The position numbers and the translations under genes were made by a program. The notes beneath the pieces were generated by a model. The model made no database searches and was not told the DNA's origin. It saw nothing but the letters and a program-made list of their open reading frames with translations. DNA of 64,000 bases from VRUE01 sp963705635 (GTDB lineage Bacteria > Actinomycetota > Thermoleophilia > Solirubrobacterales > 70-9), in contig CAVPKH010000001.1 in NCBI GenBank assembly GCA_963705635.1, positions 620,001 to 684,000 on the forward strand. The letters run 5' to 3'. Below, one piece after another: positions 38,880 to 47,716 of the stretch. Numbering within the stretch: position 1 is the first letter of the stretch; every line of letters starts with the position of its first letter.

Positions 38880-40175
38880 GTGAGCGCCATCGTCTCCATC
38901 CAGGCCCGCCAGATCCTCGATTCGCGCGGCAACCCGACGGTCGAGGTGGAAGTCGGGCTCGAGTCCGGCGCGCGCGGCCTCGCTGCGGTTCCCTCGGGCG
39001 CCTCGACCGGGGAGTTCGAGGCGGTCGAGCTGCGCGACGGCGGCGACGCCTGGGCGGGCAAGGGCGTTTCGCGCGCCGTTGCCAACGTCAACGGGGAGAT
39101 CGCCGCGGCGCTGGAGGGCTTTGACGCCGCCGACCAGGCCGGGCTCGACGCGCGGATGATCGAGCTCGACGGCACTCCGAACAAGGGCAGGCTCGGCGCC
39201 AATGCGATCCTCGGCGTCTCGCTGGCCGCCGCGAAGGCATCGGCGATGCTCGCCGGCGAACCCCTCTTTAGATACCTGGCCACGCTCTACGGCGGCGCCG
39301 AGCCATCGCTGCTGCCGGTGCCGATGATGAACGTGCTCAACGGCGGCGCCCACGCCGACAACTCGGTCGATTTCCAGGAGTTCATGGTCGTGCCGGCTGG
39401 GGCGGCCAGCTTCTCGGAGTGCCTGCGGGTCGGGACCGAGGTCTTCCACGCCCTGAAGAAGAGCCTGGCGGCGGGCGGGCACTCGACCGCGGTCGGCGAC
39501 GAGGGCGGCTTCGCCCCCAACCTCGAGTCCAACGAGGCGGCCCTGCAGGCCGTTCTGGCGGGAGTCGAGGCCGCCGGCTACGAGCCCGGCAAGGACGTCT
39601 TCATCGCCCTTGATCCGGCGACCAGCGAGATCTTCGAAGCTGGCGCCTACGTGCTCGAGCACGAGGGCCGCTCGCTCTCGCCAGAGCAGATGGCTTCCTA
39701 CTGGGAGGACGCCTGTGGGCGCTACCCGATCCTCTCGATCGAGGACGGCATGGACGAGGAGGACTGGGACGGCTGGAAGCTCCTGACCGAGAAGCTGGGC
39801 GAGCGCGTCCAGCTGGTCGGCGACGACCTCTTCGTCACCAACCCCGAGCGCCTGCGCCGCGGGATCGAGCTCGGCGTCGGCAACTCGATCCTGGTCAAGG
39901 TCAACCAGATCGGAACCCTGAGCGAGACGCTGGAGGCGATCCGCATCGCCTCCGAGGCGGGCTACACGGCGGTGATCTCGCACCGCTCGGGTGAGACCGA
40001 GGACACGACCATCGCCGATCTGGCCGTCGCCACCGGGGCTGGCCAGATCAAGACCGGCGCCCCCTCGCGCTCGGATCGCGTCGCCAAGTACAACCGCCTC
40101 CTGCGGATAGAGGAGGAATTGGGCTCCGCGGCGACTTTCCCCGGCCTGCAGGCGTTCCACCAACGGTCCGCCTAG
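38880..40175 (+). CDS. eno: Enolase
   Basis: Converts 2-phosphoglycerate to phosphoenolpyruvate in glycolysis. 431 residues, usual length. Landmarks: ARQILDSRGNPTVEVEV, PSGASTGEFEAVELRDGG, GANAILGVSLAAAKA, MNVLNGGAHADNSVDFQEFM, VGDEGGFAPNLESNEAAL, LSIEDGMDEEDWDGWK (metal ligands), VGDDLFVTNPERLRRGI and the catalytic-Lys motif NSILVKVNQIGTLSE, then SHRSGETEDTTIADLAV. GAG almost entirely replaces GAA, a contrast with the preceding gene. Confidence 0.98.
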   Translation: MSAIVSIQARQILDSRGNPTVEVEVGLESGARGLAAVPSGASTGEFEAVELRDGGDAWAGKGVSRAVANVNGEIAAALEGFDAADQAGLDARMIELDGTPNKGRLGANAILGVSLAAAKASAMLAGEPLFRYLATLYGGAEPSLLPVPMMNVLNGGAHADNSVDFQEFMVVPAGAASFSECLRVGTEVFHALKKSLAAGGHSTAVGDEGGFAPNLESNEAALQAVLAGVEAAGYEPGKDVFIALDPATSEIFEAGAYVLEHEGRSLSPEQMASYWEDACGRYPILSIEDGMDEEDWDGWKLLTEKLGERVQLVGDDLFVTNPERLRRGIELGVGNSILVKVNQIGTLSETLEAIRIASEAGYTAVISHRSGETEDTTIADLAVATGAGQIKTGAPSRSDRVAKYNRLLRIEEELGSAATFPGLQAFHQRSA

Positions 40176-40184
40176 GTCGGCGCG

Positions 40185-40280
40185 GAGACTCGCATGTGCG
40201 ACTGGCGAGCGCCGGACCAAGCGGGGCGAGGACGCGGGGAGGCCAAATAGCGGCGCTACTTGGCCGACTGAGGACGCCGC
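40185..40280 (-). repeat. Dispersed palindromic repeat, family 2, copy b
   Basis: On the minus strand it starts GCGGCGTCCTCAGTCGG and ends with GCGAGTCTC, matching copy a over almost 100 nt. The hairpin arms 40241-40251 and 40255-40265 read GGCCAAATAGC / GCTACTTGGCC, where copy a has GGCCGAATAGC / GCTACTCGGCC: changes on both sides keep the pairing. It fills the eno-ftsB gap. Confidence 0.72.
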
Positions 40281-40373
40281 ACCGCGCAGCGTCCGCCGCC
40301 GTCAGGCGTGCATGGGAGTTTTCGCGCCGACCTGCAGTGAAGGAATGCGGGGCCCGGCCGCGTAGGACCGGGT

Positions 40374-40757
40374 ATGGCAGCGCGCACCCGAGCGGGGAAA
40401 CGGCCCGCAAGCGGGGCAAAACGACGTCCGGCGACGCGGCGCAAGCCCGCCGCACGGCGCAAGCCGGCCGCCCGCCGCGGCGCCAGCCGCATCCATTGGG
40501 ATCGCGTCGGGCGGGTCGCCCTCACCCTGGTCCTCGCCGCCGTCCTCTACTCCTACGTCAGCCCGCTGGTCGATTTCGTCAAGACCTACACGGCCACGAC
40601 CGCGGCCAAAGCCGAGCTGCACCGGGTCCAGGGCGAAAACACCCATTTGCACTGGCGGGTCCAGCACGCCGACGACCCGATCGTCCTCGAGGGCAAGGCC
40701 AGGGCCCAGGGCATGGTCGCCCCCGAAGAGACCCCGATAATCGTCCGCGGCCTCTAG
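40374..40757 (+). CDS. FtsB/DivIC-like septum formation protein
   Basis: 127 residues: a long Arg/Lys/Ala/Pro-rich cytoplasmic tail (about 45 residues), one membrane segment VALTLVLAAVLYSYVSPLVDF, then a coiled-coil stretch TTAAKAELHRVQGENTHLHWRVQ and the short C-terminal EGKARAQGMVAPEETPIIV, where the DivIC consensus has the ARELGMVxPGE box. It lies right after eno, the usual actinobacterial location. It would join the divisome as a bitopic protein. TAGGAC lies 5 nt before the ATG. Confidence 0.85.
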   Translation: MAARTRAGKRPASGAKRRPATRRKPAARRKPAARRGASRIHWDRVGRVALTLVLAAVLYSYVSPLVDFVKTYTATTAAKAELHRVQGENTHLHWRVQHADDPIVLEGKARAQGMVAPEETPIIVRGL

Positions 40758-40778
40758 CCCCCTTCGCCGGAGCCCGCG

Positions 40779-43226
40779 GTGGTTAGCGCCGGCTCGTACA
40801 TCCTCAGCGCCCTGGCTCTAGCCGCCGTAGGGCTCTCGCTGGGCTTCACCGCGTTCAAGCTGCGTCAGCGGCTGCTTCCGGCCTGGGAGGGCGCTCCAGC
40901 GCGGCTGGTGGAGGCCGTGGCCGGTATCGCGCTGTTGATCTGGCTCGGCGAGGTCCTTGGCACCGTGGGGCTCTTCTATGCGTGGGCTCTCGTCGCCTCG
41001 TCTCTGCTGGCGGCAGCAGCCGCTGCCTGGCGCATCCGTCCACCGTTGCTGGAGCAGCCGACTCCGCCGGGGGGTGGCACGGATTTGGGGGACCACCCTG
41101 AGGAGGATGCACGGACCTCCCGGCCGCGGGTCCTGTCGCAGGGGGAGGGGGGCACTGCCGGCGGTCCACGGGCTGTCCTCGACCCCCCTCCCCCTGCGCC
41201 ACCCGCGGAAGGAGCGTCTTGGCTGGCGTGGCTTGTGACGGTGGGCGTAGTCGCGCTGGTGTTCGCCCATTGGGGCCTGACGACCAAGGACGCGCTCGAC
41301 CGAGGCATTTTCAATTTCGACTCGCTCTGGTACCACATGCCCTTCGCGGCGGACATGGTGCAGGGCCACTCCGTCACCGGGCTGCACTACACCGAGACCG
41401 TCTTCACGAATTGGTTCTACCCGCAGAACTCCGAGCTGCTGCACGCAACGGGGATTCTGCTTACGCACCGGGACACGCTGTCGCTCTTTCTGAACTTCGG
41501 CTTCTTGGGGCTCAGCTTCCTCGCCGCGTGGTGCATCGGCAGGCCGTATGGGCGCGGGCATCTAACGGTAGTGGCTGCAGCGATCGTTCTGGAGTGCCAC
41601 ACGCTCGTGGTGCGCGAGCCGGGCGCCGCCAAGAACGACCTTGTAGCCGCAGCGCTTCTCCTCGCTGCCGTGGCGATCCTCGTCAATGCCTGGCGTGTCT
41701 CGTGCGGGTGGCGCGGGGGAGGGGGGTCGAGGACAGCCCGTGGACTGCCCGCAGGCCCCCCTCCCCCGGGACAGGACCCGCGCGCCGACACGTTCCCGGT
41801 TTGGGCCGTGGCGACCGCCGGGCTTGCCGTGGGGCTCGCTGTGGGCACCAAGTCGACTGCAGTGGCCATGGCCGCCGGTTTGACCCTGGCCGTGCTCGTG
41901 CTCGCTCCGGCGGGCAGGAGGTGGGCGGCTGCCGGCTGGTGGTTCGTTCCCGCTTTCCTCGGCGGTGGCTACTGGTACCTGCGCAACCTGGTCGTCGCCG
42001 CCAATCCCCTGCCGCAGGCGACGAGCCTGGGGCCGATCTCGCTGCCGCATCCGGAGCGATTGCAGCAGGCGCGGCCCGACTTCAGCATCGTCCACTACGC
42101 GACCGACACCGGGGTCTGGCGGGCCTACTTCGAGCCCGGCCTGCATCAGGCTTTCGGCGCCCTGTGGCCGCTCGTCATCGCCGGGGCCGTCGCCGGCGGC
42201 CTGCTGGCGCTGCTGCGGGCCAGGGACGGCGCGATGCTGCGCTGGTTCGGCGGCGTGGCGCTGTTCGGGCTGCTCGCCTACCTCTTCACCCCACTGAGCG
42301 CCGCCGGCGCCGACGGCGCCCCGGTCGGCTTCGGCATAAACATCCGCTACGCCATCCCGGCCCTCCTCCTTGGCTTGGTCCTGCTCCCGGTCGCCATCCG
42401 GCGCCTCGACGGGGTACGCGAATGGGCCCTGCTCGGCCTCCTCCTCGTCGTCCTGCTCGTCACCGACCGCTCCGACGCCGTCCTCCGCGACCCAGCCCGC
42501 ATCTTCGGCCTGGCGCTTGCATTCCTCCTCGTGGTGATCCCAGCTCTCCTCATCTGGGCCGCGCCGAATCTGGGGCGTCGTGCGGCGGGTGGCGCAGCAG
42601 GGAGGACCACCCCCGACGCTTCAGCGACCGCAGGGGGTGGTGGGCCCCCTGCTGCGACAGGACCCGCCGGCCAACTCCGTCTGTCCCTCGTGGTCGGCGC
42701 CTCCGTGGCCCTCGTCCTCCTCCTCGTCGCGATCGGCTACCCGCTGCAGCGCCACTACCTGCGCGATCGCTTCGGGCCTGAGTCGGAAGCTCCCGGCTTG
42801 GGCCTCGACGCCGCCTACCGGTGGGCCCGCGACACCAGTGACACCCGCATCGGCCTCGCCGGGACGACGGCTGGTTTTCTCCAGTACGGCTTTTACGGCA
42901 CCGACCTCTCCAACCGCGTCGTCTACCTGGGTGAAAGGGGACCGCACGGTGCCTTCAACGCGATCCCGACCTGCGCCGGCTTCCGGGCGGCGGTCAACGC
43001 CAACGATCTGGAATACATCGTCACCTCTCCCTTCCTCAACTTCATCCACACCGGAGAACCAGTCACTTCCCCCGAGGCCGGCTGGCTGCGGGGCGACCCG
43101 GCGGTGGCGCCGGTCGCGCGCAGCGGCGCTGTAACCGTGTGGAAAGTTCGCGGCAGGCTCAACCCGGCGGGCTGCGGTCGAGCAAACGAGCCCCTGCGAG
43201 ACCTGCCCGACACACCCGGAATCTGA
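40779..43226 (+). CDS. Large multi-pass membrane protein (GT-C/PMT-like) with three palindromic-element insertions
   Basis: 815 residues with 12 or more membrane segments. FDSLWYHMPFAADMVQGHSVTG between the early segments, with Asp, recalls the acidic first outside loop of GT-C glycosyltransferases, and the C-terminal soluble part (LDAAYRWARDTSDTRIGLAGT..) looks like the outside domain of arabinosyl/mannosyl transferase-like proteins. The protein has three low-complexity Pro/Gly/Arg/Ala stretches, at about residues 95-145, 305-335 and 600-630. Each is encoded by one family 1 palindrome, and all are in hydrophilic loops. GTG at 40779 follows the FtsB-like gene by 21 nt. Transferase activity is inferred, not shown. 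Confidence 0.75.
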   Translation: MVSAGSYILSALALAAVGLSLGFTAFKLRQRLLPAWEGAPARLVEAVAGIALLIWLGEVLGTVGLFYAWALVASSLLAAAAAAWRIRPPLLEQPTPPGGGTDLGDHPEEDARTSRPRVLSQGEGGTAGGPRAVLDPPPPAPPAEGASWLAWLVTVGVVALVFAHWGLTTKDALDRGIFNFDSLWYHMPFAADMVQGHSVTGLHYTETVFTNWFYPQNSELLHATGILLTHRDTLSLFLNFGFLGLSFLAAWCIGRPYGRGHLTVVAAAIVLECHTLVVREPGAAKNDLVAAALLLAAVAILVNAWRVSCGWRGGGGSRTARGLPAGPPPPGQDPRADTFPVWAVATAGLAVGLAVGTKSTAVAMAAGLTLAVLVLAPAGRRWAAAGWWFVPAFLGGGYWYLRNLVVAANPLPQATSLGPISLPHPERLQQARPDFSIVHYATDTGVWRAYFEPGLHQAFGALWPLVIAGAVAGGLLALLRARDGAMLRWFGGVALFGLLAYLFTPLSAAGADGAPVGFGINIRYAIPALLLGLVLLPVAIRRLDGVREWALLGLLLVVLLVTDRSDAVLRDPARIFGLALAFLLVVIPALLIWAAPNLGRRAAGGAAGRTTPDASATAGGGGPPAATGPAGQLRLSLVVGASVALVLLLVAIGYPLQRHYLRDRFGPESEAPGLGLDAAYRWARDTSDTRIGLAGTTAGFLQYGFYGTDLSNRVVYLGERGPHGAFNAIPTCAGFRAAVNANDLEYIVTSPFLNFIHTGEPVTSPEAGWLRGDPAVAPVARSGAVTVWKVRGRLNPAGCGRANEPLRDLPDTPGI
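41124..41208 (-). repeat. Palindromic element, family 1, copy C (inside coding sequence, reversed)
   Basis: Outer 8-bp arms 41124-41131 and 41201-41208 (CCGCGGGT / ACCCGCGG) and a perfect 16-bp inner stem 41137-41152 with 41183-41198. The tip is the reverse complement of that of copy B, with few differences. Read in the host frame it encodes part of a Pro/Gly-rich loop. Confidence 0.8.
41704..41781 (+). repeat. Palindromic element, family 1, copy B (inside coding sequence)
   Basis: Outer arms GCGGGT (41704-41709) and ACCCGC (41776-41781), a perfect 13-bp inner stem 41714-41726 with 41756-41768, and a 29-nt tip TCGAGGACAGCCCGTGGACT... The length, 78 nt, is 26 codons. It encodes GGGGSRTARGLPAGPPPPGQ in the host protein. 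Confidence 0.82.
42584..42668 (+). repeat. Palindromic element, family 1, copy D (inside coding sequence)
   Basis: Outer arms GGCGGGT / ACCCGCC (42584-42590, 42662-42668), a 10-bp stem CGCAGCAGGG / CCCTGCTGCG (42593-42602, 42647-42656) and a 9-bp inner stem ACCACCCCC / GGGGGTGGT (42606-42614, 42633-42641). The edge signature GTGG / GACAGG is the same as in copies A-C while the stem sequence differs. Confidence 0.8.
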
Positions 43227-43268
43227 CAGCACTCCCGTGGCGCAGTGCGGAGCACGCCGGCTGCGGGG

Positions 43269-43274
43269 TAACAT
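43269..43274 (+). promoter_or_regulatory. -10-like TAACAT before PASTA gene
   Basis: TAACAT ends 9 nt before the GTG at 43284, with no Shine-Dalgarno. It is likely the promoter for the 43.3-47.7 kb operon. Confidence 0.45.
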
Positions 43275-43283
43275 CGCCGCCTC

Positions 43284-44291
43284 GTGTCCAGTGGGGGTCG
43301 TCGTCTGAGGCGTGCAGCGATTGCGGTTGGGGCATTCAGTGCCCTCGTCCTCGCGATCGTCTTTGGCTGGTTCCTGCACGACTGGCTCGGCAGCGACGAG
43401 GTGGTGGTGTCGGTCGATCGGCCGGTGCAGGTCTACGCGCCCGAGACCGTCGTCGCCGGTCGCGTGCCCAACGTCGTCGGCCTCACCGAGGAAGACGCGC
43501 GACGGGTCCTCAGCGACGCCGGGGTCGAGCTCAGCGCTGTCTCCTCTCAGGACGTCGCCTACGTTGGGCCGGCTGACTTGGTGGTGCGTCAGACGCCCGC
43601 CTCGGGCGCGCAGATCGACGACGGAGAGTTCGTCCTCGACGTCTCGACTCCAGCCCGCATGCCGGATCTGGGCGGTTCCTCCGAAGCGGATGCCAGGGCG
43701 GCGCTGTCAGAGCTCGGCGCCCGCATCGCCGTCGTTGATCAGTACCAGCCCGGCGCCAGCGAAGGCGTGGTCCTTTCGACCGAGCCACTGGCCGGGGAAG
43801 AAATCACCGATCGGGCGACCCTGCACGTCGCCGAGCCCCTATCCAGCGTCTTCCTCACCCAGCTGACGCCAGCGGCCTCCAGCTGCCGCACCGGCGAAAG
43901 CGCCCTGATCAACGGCGAAAGCGAGGAAGAAGCGATCGTCTGCCAGCCGCCGCCGGGCGCCAATCCGCGATCGGTGACCTACGCGCTGGGGGGCGAAATG
44001 GAGTCCTTTCGGGCCAAGCTCGGCCTCGACGACGAAGGCGACGCGGAAACCCCGGTCGAATTCCGCATCTTCGTCGACGGCCGGCAGGTGCTCAGCCGGC
44101 GGCTGGAATTCGGCGACGTGCTGCCGGTTGACGTGCCGCTGCTCGGCAAGCTGCAGCTGAGGTTCGAGGCATCCGCCGCGGCGGTCGCGGCCAGCCCTGG
44201 CGCCTCTCCCGTCGGCGCTGTCTTCGCCGAGCCCCAGCTGGTCGGCTCGCGCAGCGCCGTCGATCGGATCTCTGAAGGATTGGTCGAATGA
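43284..44291 (+). CDS. PASTA-domain membrane protein with beta-sandwich C-terminus
   Basis: 335 residues: a signal-anchor AIAVGAFSALVLAIVFGWFLH, then two PASTA-like repeats (RVPNVVGLTEEDARRVLSDAG and RMPDLGGSSEADARAALSELG), each ending with a beta hairpin. The C-terminal half (SVTYALGGEMESFRAKLGLD, PVEFRIFVDGRQVLSRRLEF) resembles the NPCBM/galactose-binding fold. PASTA domains bind muropeptides in Ser/Thr kinases and PBPs; here there is no kinase. ATGA overlap with the VWA-SGNH gene makes an operon. It probably faces the cell wall. Confidence 0.8.
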   Translation: MSSGGRRLRRAAIAVGAFSALVLAIVFGWFLHDWLGSDEVVVSVDRPVQVYAPETVVAGRVPNVVGLTEEDARRVLSDAGVELSAVSSQDVAYVGPADLVVRQTPASGAQIDDGEFVLDVSTPARMPDLGGSSEADARAALSELGARIAVVDQYQPGASEGVVLSTEPLAGEEITDRATLHVAEPLSSVFLTQLTPAASSCRTGESALINGESEEEAIVCQPPPGANPRSVTYALGGEMESFRAKLGLDDEGDAETPVEFRIFVDGRQVLSRRLEFGDVLPVDVPLLGKLQLRFEASAAAVAASPGASPVGAVFAEPQLVGSRSAVDRISEGLVE

Positions 44292-46843
44292 GCCGCCGCG
44301 CGGCGGCGCTGGCGTTCGCCACGATCGTCGTCGCGTTCTCGGCGCCGCCGGCGCTTGCCGCCGCGGCGGCTGCCCCAGGGCCGCGGCCGAGCCCGATCGT
44401 GATCGTCGTCGACACCTCGGGCTCGATGAACGAAAGCGACGGCAGCTCGAGCGGCCGGATCAAGATCGACGGGGCCAAGGTGGCGCTGCTCGACTTCCTC
44501 CAGCAGATCGAACCCAACACCCCGATCGGCCTGCGCAACTACCCGGCGGAGGGGGAAGCCAGCGGCGAAGAAGAAGGGTGCAGCGCCGGCAAGAGGCAGC
44601 TGGAGGTGGCCCCGCGCAACCCGACCGCGATGGCGGCGACGATTCGCACCCTGCGCGCCGACGGGGACACCCCGACCGCGGCGGCGCTGAAGGCCGCCGC
44701 CGATGACCTCAGCGCCAGCGGCGCTTCGCAGGGGACGATCGTGCTCGTCTCCGACGGCGAGTCGAACTGCGGCCGTAATCCCTGCGACGTGGCAAGGGAA
44801 ATCGGCGAATCGGGCGTCGACCTGCAAACGATCACGGTCGGTTTCAGGGTCTCCGGCGCCGGCGCCAAGGAGCTCCAGTGCATCGCCGACCAAACGGGCG
44901 GCAAGTACCTCAGCGTGCACGACAACGAAGGCCTCGCCGAAGCCTTCGACGAAATCTCGCGACCGCGGATCGAGCTCAAGGTGGACTACCCGCCGCTGGT
45001 CACCGCGCAGGTGGGCAACGATCCATCTGGCCTGGTGCGGATCGAAGCCGAGATCGCCAACGCCGGCCAGCGGCTCGCCGTCGGCGCCGTCGCCCGCATC
45101 CGCTTCGACGCGGCCGCGGGGGCGCCGGCCGTGGTGCGGCCGGTCGTCTACCTCGGCAACCTGGCTCCCGGCGAATCGCGGAAAGTGTCCTGGACCTTCC
45201 GGCCGGGCGTGCCGCCGCGCGACAACAACCCGATGCCATTGCCCTTCGCGGTGATCGCCGGCGCCCAGAACACGCTCGCCGACGCGGAGTTCAAAGCGAC
45301 GATCCGGGTCAGCGACGCGTTCGCGACGGCTGCCCAGGCGGGCCCGATCCTCCGCTCGCGGCCGAGGATCGCGATCTTCGGCGATTCCTACTCCGCCGGA
45401 GAGGGCGCCGACGCCTACCTGCGCGGCACCGACACGGACGCGAATGCCTGCCATCGCAGTCATCTCACCTACCTGGCCCCCGCCTTCAACCTCCCGGACG
45501 CGAACATCATCGCCTGCTCGGGGGCGGTGACGGGTGACGTTCGCGCTCCCCAGGGCGGCCGGGGGGTCCCACCGCAGGTGGAGCAGCTCGAAGACCTGCT
45601 CGCCAAGAGTCGCACCGATTCGGTGGTCATGACGATGGGGGGCAACGACGTCGGCTTCAGGCAGATCGCCCAGTCGTGCCTCATCGGCCGCTCCGACTGC
45701 GCCCACACGATCTACGAAGACGTGCCCTTCTGGCAGCGCAAGGGCAAGGCGAGCGATCAGTTCGTGGAGGAGCGGATCAAGGCCCTGCCGGAGTCCCTGA
45801 GGCGCGTCTATCTGGCGATCAACGACATCGTCAACGGGCCCGATGCCCGCGCCAGTCACGGCCCTGTGCCGATCCTGGTGCTCGCCTACCCGCTGCCGAC
45901 TCCGCTGACGCCGCAGAGCTGCCTGAGCATGGTCGATCTGCTCTCCCCGGATGAGATCGACTTCTTCGACCGGCTGATCGTGCGGCTGAACGGCGTCGTC
46001 GAGGCCGCCGTCAAAGAGGCGAGGAAGGACGGTGTGCCCGCCTTCTTCGTGCCAAATACCGAAATGGCCTTCCAGCCGGACCACACGCTCTGCGACCGGG
46101 CGCCCTACGCGAGGAACGTGAAGAGCTTCAACGGGGCCGGGATCGATCCCGAGAGCCTGGTCAAGGCGCTGAAAGCGTCGGTCTGGCAGTGGCCGCCGCT
46201 GCCCAACCCCGTCAGCGCCTTCAAGGCGGCGCTCAACGTCAAGCAGGTTGGTCTTGCCCAGATCGAACGCAGCTTCCAGGAGCTCGTCCACCCCAACCGG
46301 GCCGGGTACGAGGCGGAGACGCGCGCCATCCTGCGCTGGTCCCAGAGCCCCGACGCGACGGCCGCAGTTAAATTCCTCGAAAGCGCGCCCGTCGCCAAGC
46401 CGCTCACGGTGAAAGTCACGTCGTCGGGCAACGACCTCGGCCAGCTTGCTCCCGGCGCGACCCCCCTGCTGCAGGGCGGGACCTCATACCCACTAAATCT
46501 GCAGGGCTTCGCCCCCGATTCGGCGCTCACCATCGGCGTCCACTCGGACTTCCGTGTGCTTGCCTACGCCACCGCCGACGGCACCGGCGCGATTTCCACC
46601 CGGGTCGTGATTCCGGACGGCATCGAGCCCGGCGACCACACCCTGACCGTCTCCGGCGCGAGCGGGGACGGCAAGCCGCGGAGCGTGGAAATCCCCTTCC
46701 AGATCGCCGGCGGCGGTCCGCCCACCCTGGTCACGGCGCTGCTCTGGGCCGGCATCGCCGGGGTGGCAGTCACCGTCGTCCTCGCCCTGGTCCTGCTCGG
46801 GCTCGGGCGCCGGCGCGATCGCCTCGGCGAGGTGAGCGGGTGA
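44288..46843 (+). CDS. VWA domain - SGNH hydrolase fusion, secreted and membrane-anchored
   Basis: 851 residues. A signal peptide (MSRRAAALAFATIVVAFSA.. ALAAA) leads to a von Willebrand A domain with MIDAS D42-T-S44-G-S46 and VLVSDGESNCG. A beta domain follows. From about residue 360 there is an SGNH/GDSL hydrolase: IAIFGDSYSAGEGADAY (Ser367), TMGGNDVGF (Asn453) and LVHPNRAGYEAE (His668). A last Ig-like domain and the C-terminal segment WAGIAGVAVTVVLALVLLGLGRRRDRL anchor it in the membrane. VWA suggests binding, SGNH suggests ester hydrolysis (for example O-acetyl groups). The fusion is uncommon. Overlaps 4 nt with both neighbours. Confidence 0.85.
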   Translation: MSRRAAALAFATIVVAFSAPPALAAAAAAPGPRPSPIVIVVDTSGSMNESDGSSSGRIKIDGAKVALLDFLQQIEPNTPIGLRNYPAEGEASGEEEGCSAGKRQLEVAPRNPTAMAATIRTLRADGDTPTAAALKAAADDLSASGASQGTIVLVSDGESNCGRNPCDVAREIGESGVDLQTITVGFRVSGAGAKELQCIADQTGGKYLSVHDNEGLAEAFDEISRPRIELKVDYPPLVTAQVGNDPSGLVRIEAEIANAGQRLAVGAVARIRFDAAAGAPAVVRPVVYLGNLAPGESRKVSWTFRPGVPPRDNNPMPLPFAVIAGAQNTLADAEFKATIRVSDAFATAAQAGPILRSRPRIAIFGDSYSAGEGADAYLRGTDTDANACHRSHLTYLAPAFNLPDANIIACSGAVTGDVRAPQGGRGVPPQVEQLEDLLAKSRTDSVVMTMGGNDVGFRQIAQSCLIGRSDCAHTIYEDVPFWQRKGKASDQFVEERIKALPESLRRVYLAINDIVNGPDARASHGPVPILVLAYPLPTPLTPQSCLSMVDLLSPDEIDFFDRLIVRLNGVVEAAVKEARKDGVPAFFVPNTEMAFQPDHTLCDRAPYARNVKSFNGAGIDPESLVKALKASVWQWPPLPNPVSAFKAALNVKQVGLAQIERSFQELVHPNRAGYEAETRAILRWSQSPDATAAVKFLESAPVAKPLTVKVTSSGNDLGQLAPGATPLLQGGTSYPLNLQGFAPDSALTIGVHSDFRVLAYATADGTGAISTRVVIPDGIEPGDHTLTVSGASGDGKPRSVEIPFQIAGGGPPTLVTALLWAGIAGVAVTVVLALVLLGLGRRRDRLGEVSG

Positions 46844-47655
46844 GCCAGCAGCGGACGATGCTGATCGCCGCCGCCGTCGGCCTCCTCCTCGGCGCCGGGG
46901 TCGTCACGGCGACGATCCTCCTCTTGCGCGACGACGACTCGACCACCGCATCGGCGCCGCAGGGCTCATCGACCGTTCCGGCGGGCGCGGCGAAGGTGCC
47001 GGTGCGGACCGGAACGGCGAGCTCGTCGACGCCCTCGCCGGGCGCGCCCGTCAACGCCGCGGCCGGTGCGATCGAAGCGGGCCGTTACGTGCAGGCGGGC
47101 TCGTTTCGGACGGTGGCGGGGGCCGAAGAGGAGCAGCAGCGACTCGAAGCCGAGGGGGCCGACGTCAGCGTGGTCGAATCCGACCTCGCGCAGGAGCTGT
47201 ACCCGGGATTTCAGGTGCTGCTCGGCGGCCCCTTCTTCGACCGTGGCTCGGAGCGGGCGCTGTTGCGCCAGCTGCGCGAAAACGGCGTGCCCTCGGCCTT
47301 CGGCCGCGACCTCAGCCCGGCGACGACGATCTCGGGGCCGGCGGAGATCGCCGGGCAGTGGGCTGGAACGCTGGAACGAACCGGCAGCGAAAAGCCGGGC
47401 CTGGACGGCCCGCTGCAGGTGACGCTGATGGTCGAGTCGGATGGTCGGTTGGCCACGCTGGACGTGCCGAGTGCCAATTGCGCGGTCGATTTGCAACTGG
47501 AGACGGCAACCGCGATCTCACTTACCTACGGACCTGCCGAAGGCTGTCTCGGGCCCGGTGACTGGAGAGTGCGGCCGCACGGTGAAAGCCTCTCGATGAC
47601 ACTGCTGCCGCCGGACTCCGAGGAGATCGTTCTCGGCGAACTGCAGCGCCGCTGA
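46840..47655 (+). CDS. SPOR-like membrane-anchored protein
   Basis: 271 residues: an N-terminal anchor MLIAAAVGLLLGAGVVTATIL with a short cytoplasmic end, a Ser/Thr/Pro linker, then GRYVQAGSFRTVAGAEEEQQRL..YPGFQVLLGGPFFDRGSERAL, which fits the SPOR fold (two beta-alpha-beta repeats) that binds denuded glycan. The C-terminal third is a beta-rich region with two Cys (ANCAVDLQ and EGCLGPG). The ATGA overlap with the VWA-SGNH gene shows co-expression. SPOR assignment is by pattern and moderately sure. Confidence 0.65.
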   Translation: MSQQRTMLIAAAVGLLLGAGVVTATILLLRDDDSTTASAPQGSSTVPAGAAKVPVRTGTASSSTPSPGAPVNAAAGAIEAGRYVQAGSFRTVAGAEEEQQRLEAEGADVSVVESDLAQELYPGFQVLLGGPFFDRGSERALLRQLRENGVPSAFGRDLSPATTISGPAEIAGQWAGTLERTGSEKPGLDGPLQVTLMVESDGRLATLDVPSANCAVDLQLETATAISLTYGPAEGCLGPGDWRVRPHGESLSMTLLPPDSEEIVLGELQRR

Positions 47656-47716
47656 GCCACGGCTGAGGTAGGCTGCGCCGCTAACCGTCACTGTTGACGA
47701 TGAGGATGACAGGCAG

